A stretch of DNA of 6,626 bases from an archaeon. Lineage in GTDB: Archaea > Asgardarchaeota > Heimdallarchaeia > Hodarchaeales > S146-22. Made by a program: the position numbers and the translations under genes. This document shows, piece after piece, positions 6,166 to 6,626 of the stretch. The DNA lies in the NCBI GenBank assembly GCA_024276395.1, contig JAJRXH010000180.1:1-6626 (forward strand), given 5' to 3'. The notes below the pieces were generated by a model. The model was not told the origin of the DNA. It saw nothing but the letters and a program-made list of their open reading frames with translations, and made no database searches. Every line of letters begins with the position of its first letter. The first letter of the stretch is position 1.

Positions 6166-6183
6166 CCGGACTTGCAAGTGCGG
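6166..6183. repeat. 18-bp near-perfect palindrome between the 96-residue and PIN genes
   Basis: The core ACTTGCAAGT (6170-6179) is a perfect 10-bp palindrome, flanked after one mismatched G on each side by CCG and CGG. With no loop it would make a poor RNA hairpin, so a DNA-binding site for a dimeric protein is the more natural reading. It lies in the short gap upstream of the PIN gene. Function unproven. Confidence 0.4.
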
Positions 6184-6198
6184 ACGTTCATTCACGTT

Positions 6199-6489
6199 TC
6201 ACCGCAACTTCCCTCTCAAAATCTTTCTCACGGTAATGAAACTCCTCACAGATCCAGAAGGATCTACATAAAGAATTCGGACGTGTGGCGGATCCATTTC
6301 CAAGCCATGAATATCTGCCACGGTTTCCGTTCCAGAAGGCCCAGGTTTAATGTCATCTTCATCCATTGTCAAGAGAACGTGATTCTCGCACACTGGACAC
6401 GCTTCTCCTCGCAACATTATTTTTTTTCCCATGTTCTTCACCGTCATGACTAGCTTCTTGAGCTCATGTAAAAGGCGTTCACGAGTCAT
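6199..6489 (-). CDS. Unrecognised 96-residue protein with a CPVC motif
   Basis: The N-terminal half starts with a basic, probably amphipathic helix (RERLLHELKKLVMTVKNMGKK, 3-23). A CPVCENH segment follows (C31, C34, H37), then an acidic LTMDEDD patch (40-46), an IHGLEMDPPH segment (60-69; H61, H69) and a beta-like ending RILYVDPSGSVRSFITVRKIL (71-91). The single CxxC with nearby histidines could bind zinc or pair two subunits around a metal, but only two cysteines are present, so a standard zinc ribbon is not complete. The ATG at 6487-6489 has no SD, and I see no convincing TATA box at leaderless distance; an AT-rich GTTTTAATTC near 6558-6567 inside the preceding gene is a weak candidate. It ends 59 bp before the PIN gene, so the two are probably co-transcribed. 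I do not recognise the family. Confidence 0.75.
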   Translation of the reverse strand: MTRERLLHELKKLVMTVKNMGKKIMLRGEACPVCENHVLLTMDEDDIKPGPSGTETVADIHGLEMDPPHVRILYVDPSGSVRSFITVRKILRGKLR

Positions 6490-6515
6490 TAAAAAACATT
6501 GCTCGTTGTTCGGAA

Positions 6516-6626
6516 CTAGAACTGGTAGAAAACCAACGAATCAATGATGAACTTGAGAATTAAAACCACACAAACGAGTGACAAGACAAAACAAAACACT
6601 AAAATACCAAGAATACCGAACCAATC
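6516..6626 (-). CDS. 3' end of a hydrophobic protein gene, cut by window edge
   Basis: Reading the minus strand from the right edge gives 36 open codons ending in TAG at 6516-6518. The translation is strongly hydrophobic (DWFGILGILVFCFVLSLVCV, then VLILKFIIDS and FYQF), as expected of a C-terminal membrane helix. It stops 26 bp before the ATG of the 96-residue gene, a normal spacing for neighbouring genes. T-rich DNA tends to encode hydrophobic residues by chance, and the piece is short, so this is a candidate only. The other two minus-strand frames here are stopped and less hydrophobic. Confidence 0.45.
   Translation of the reverse strand, partial: DWFGILGILVFCFVLSLVCVVLILKFIIDSLVFYQF

Noticed and set aside
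6115..6453. Plus-strand open frame of 112 codons
   Set aside because: It crosses the gap and is antisense to two minus-strand genes; composition is not protein-like and there is no SD.
1..6626. tRNA, rRNA, CRISPR array or insertion sequence
   Set aside because: Reading through, I saw no regularly spaced direct repeats, no cloverleaf with a TTCGA-type loop, no transposase frame and no terminal inverted repeats.

Overview
The window reads as a piece of an archaeal chromosome. Three things point that way. Several genes have TATA-like boxes about 26-36 nt before the start codon and no Shine-Dalgarno (SD) sequence, as in leaderless or short-leader archaeal transcripts. Internal genes instead carry a good SD (AGGAG or AGGAGGT). 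T-rich tracts, rather than stem-loops with U-tails, follow genes. The gene content (a 50-residue ribbon-helix-helix protein, a large PIN-domain protein, a single-domain NAD(P)H-hydrate epimerase) also fits an archaeon. A methylcitrate gene pair would suit a heterotrophic lineage such as the Asgard group, but the sequence alone does not prove that affiliation.

All genes are on the minus strand, so transcription runs from high to low coordinates. In that order they are: (1) the 3' end of a gene for a hydrophobic protein, entering from the right edge (6516-6626); (2) a 96-residue unrecognised protein with a CPVC motif (6199-6489); (3) a 607-residue protein with an N-terminal PIN nuclease domain, a helical TPR-like middle and a beta-rich C-terminus (4316-6139); (4) a T-rich transcription-end region with two inverted repeats (about 4126-4315); (5) a 50-residue ribbon-helix-helix DNA-binding protein (3918-4070); (6) a single-domain NAD(P)H-hydrate epimerase (2986-3822); (7) an unrecognised membrane protein with about five membrane segments and a GTG start (1774-2877); (8) prpB, 2-methylisocitrate lyase (829-1728); (9) prpC, 2-methylcitrate/citrate synthase, cut by the left edge (1-810).

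Functionally, prpB-prpC is a tight operon of the 2-methylcitrate cycle. PrpC condenses propionyl-CoA with oxaloacetate, and PrpB splits 2-methylisocitrate to pyruvate and succinate. The dehydratase step (prpD) is not in the window. The epimerase is a metabolite-repair enzyme. The 96-residue and PIN genes are close enough to be co-transcribed. The PIN multidomain protein, its small CPVC partner and the membrane protein are the least explained genes and the best candidates for something new. I found no mobile element, CRISPR array, tRNA or rRNA.
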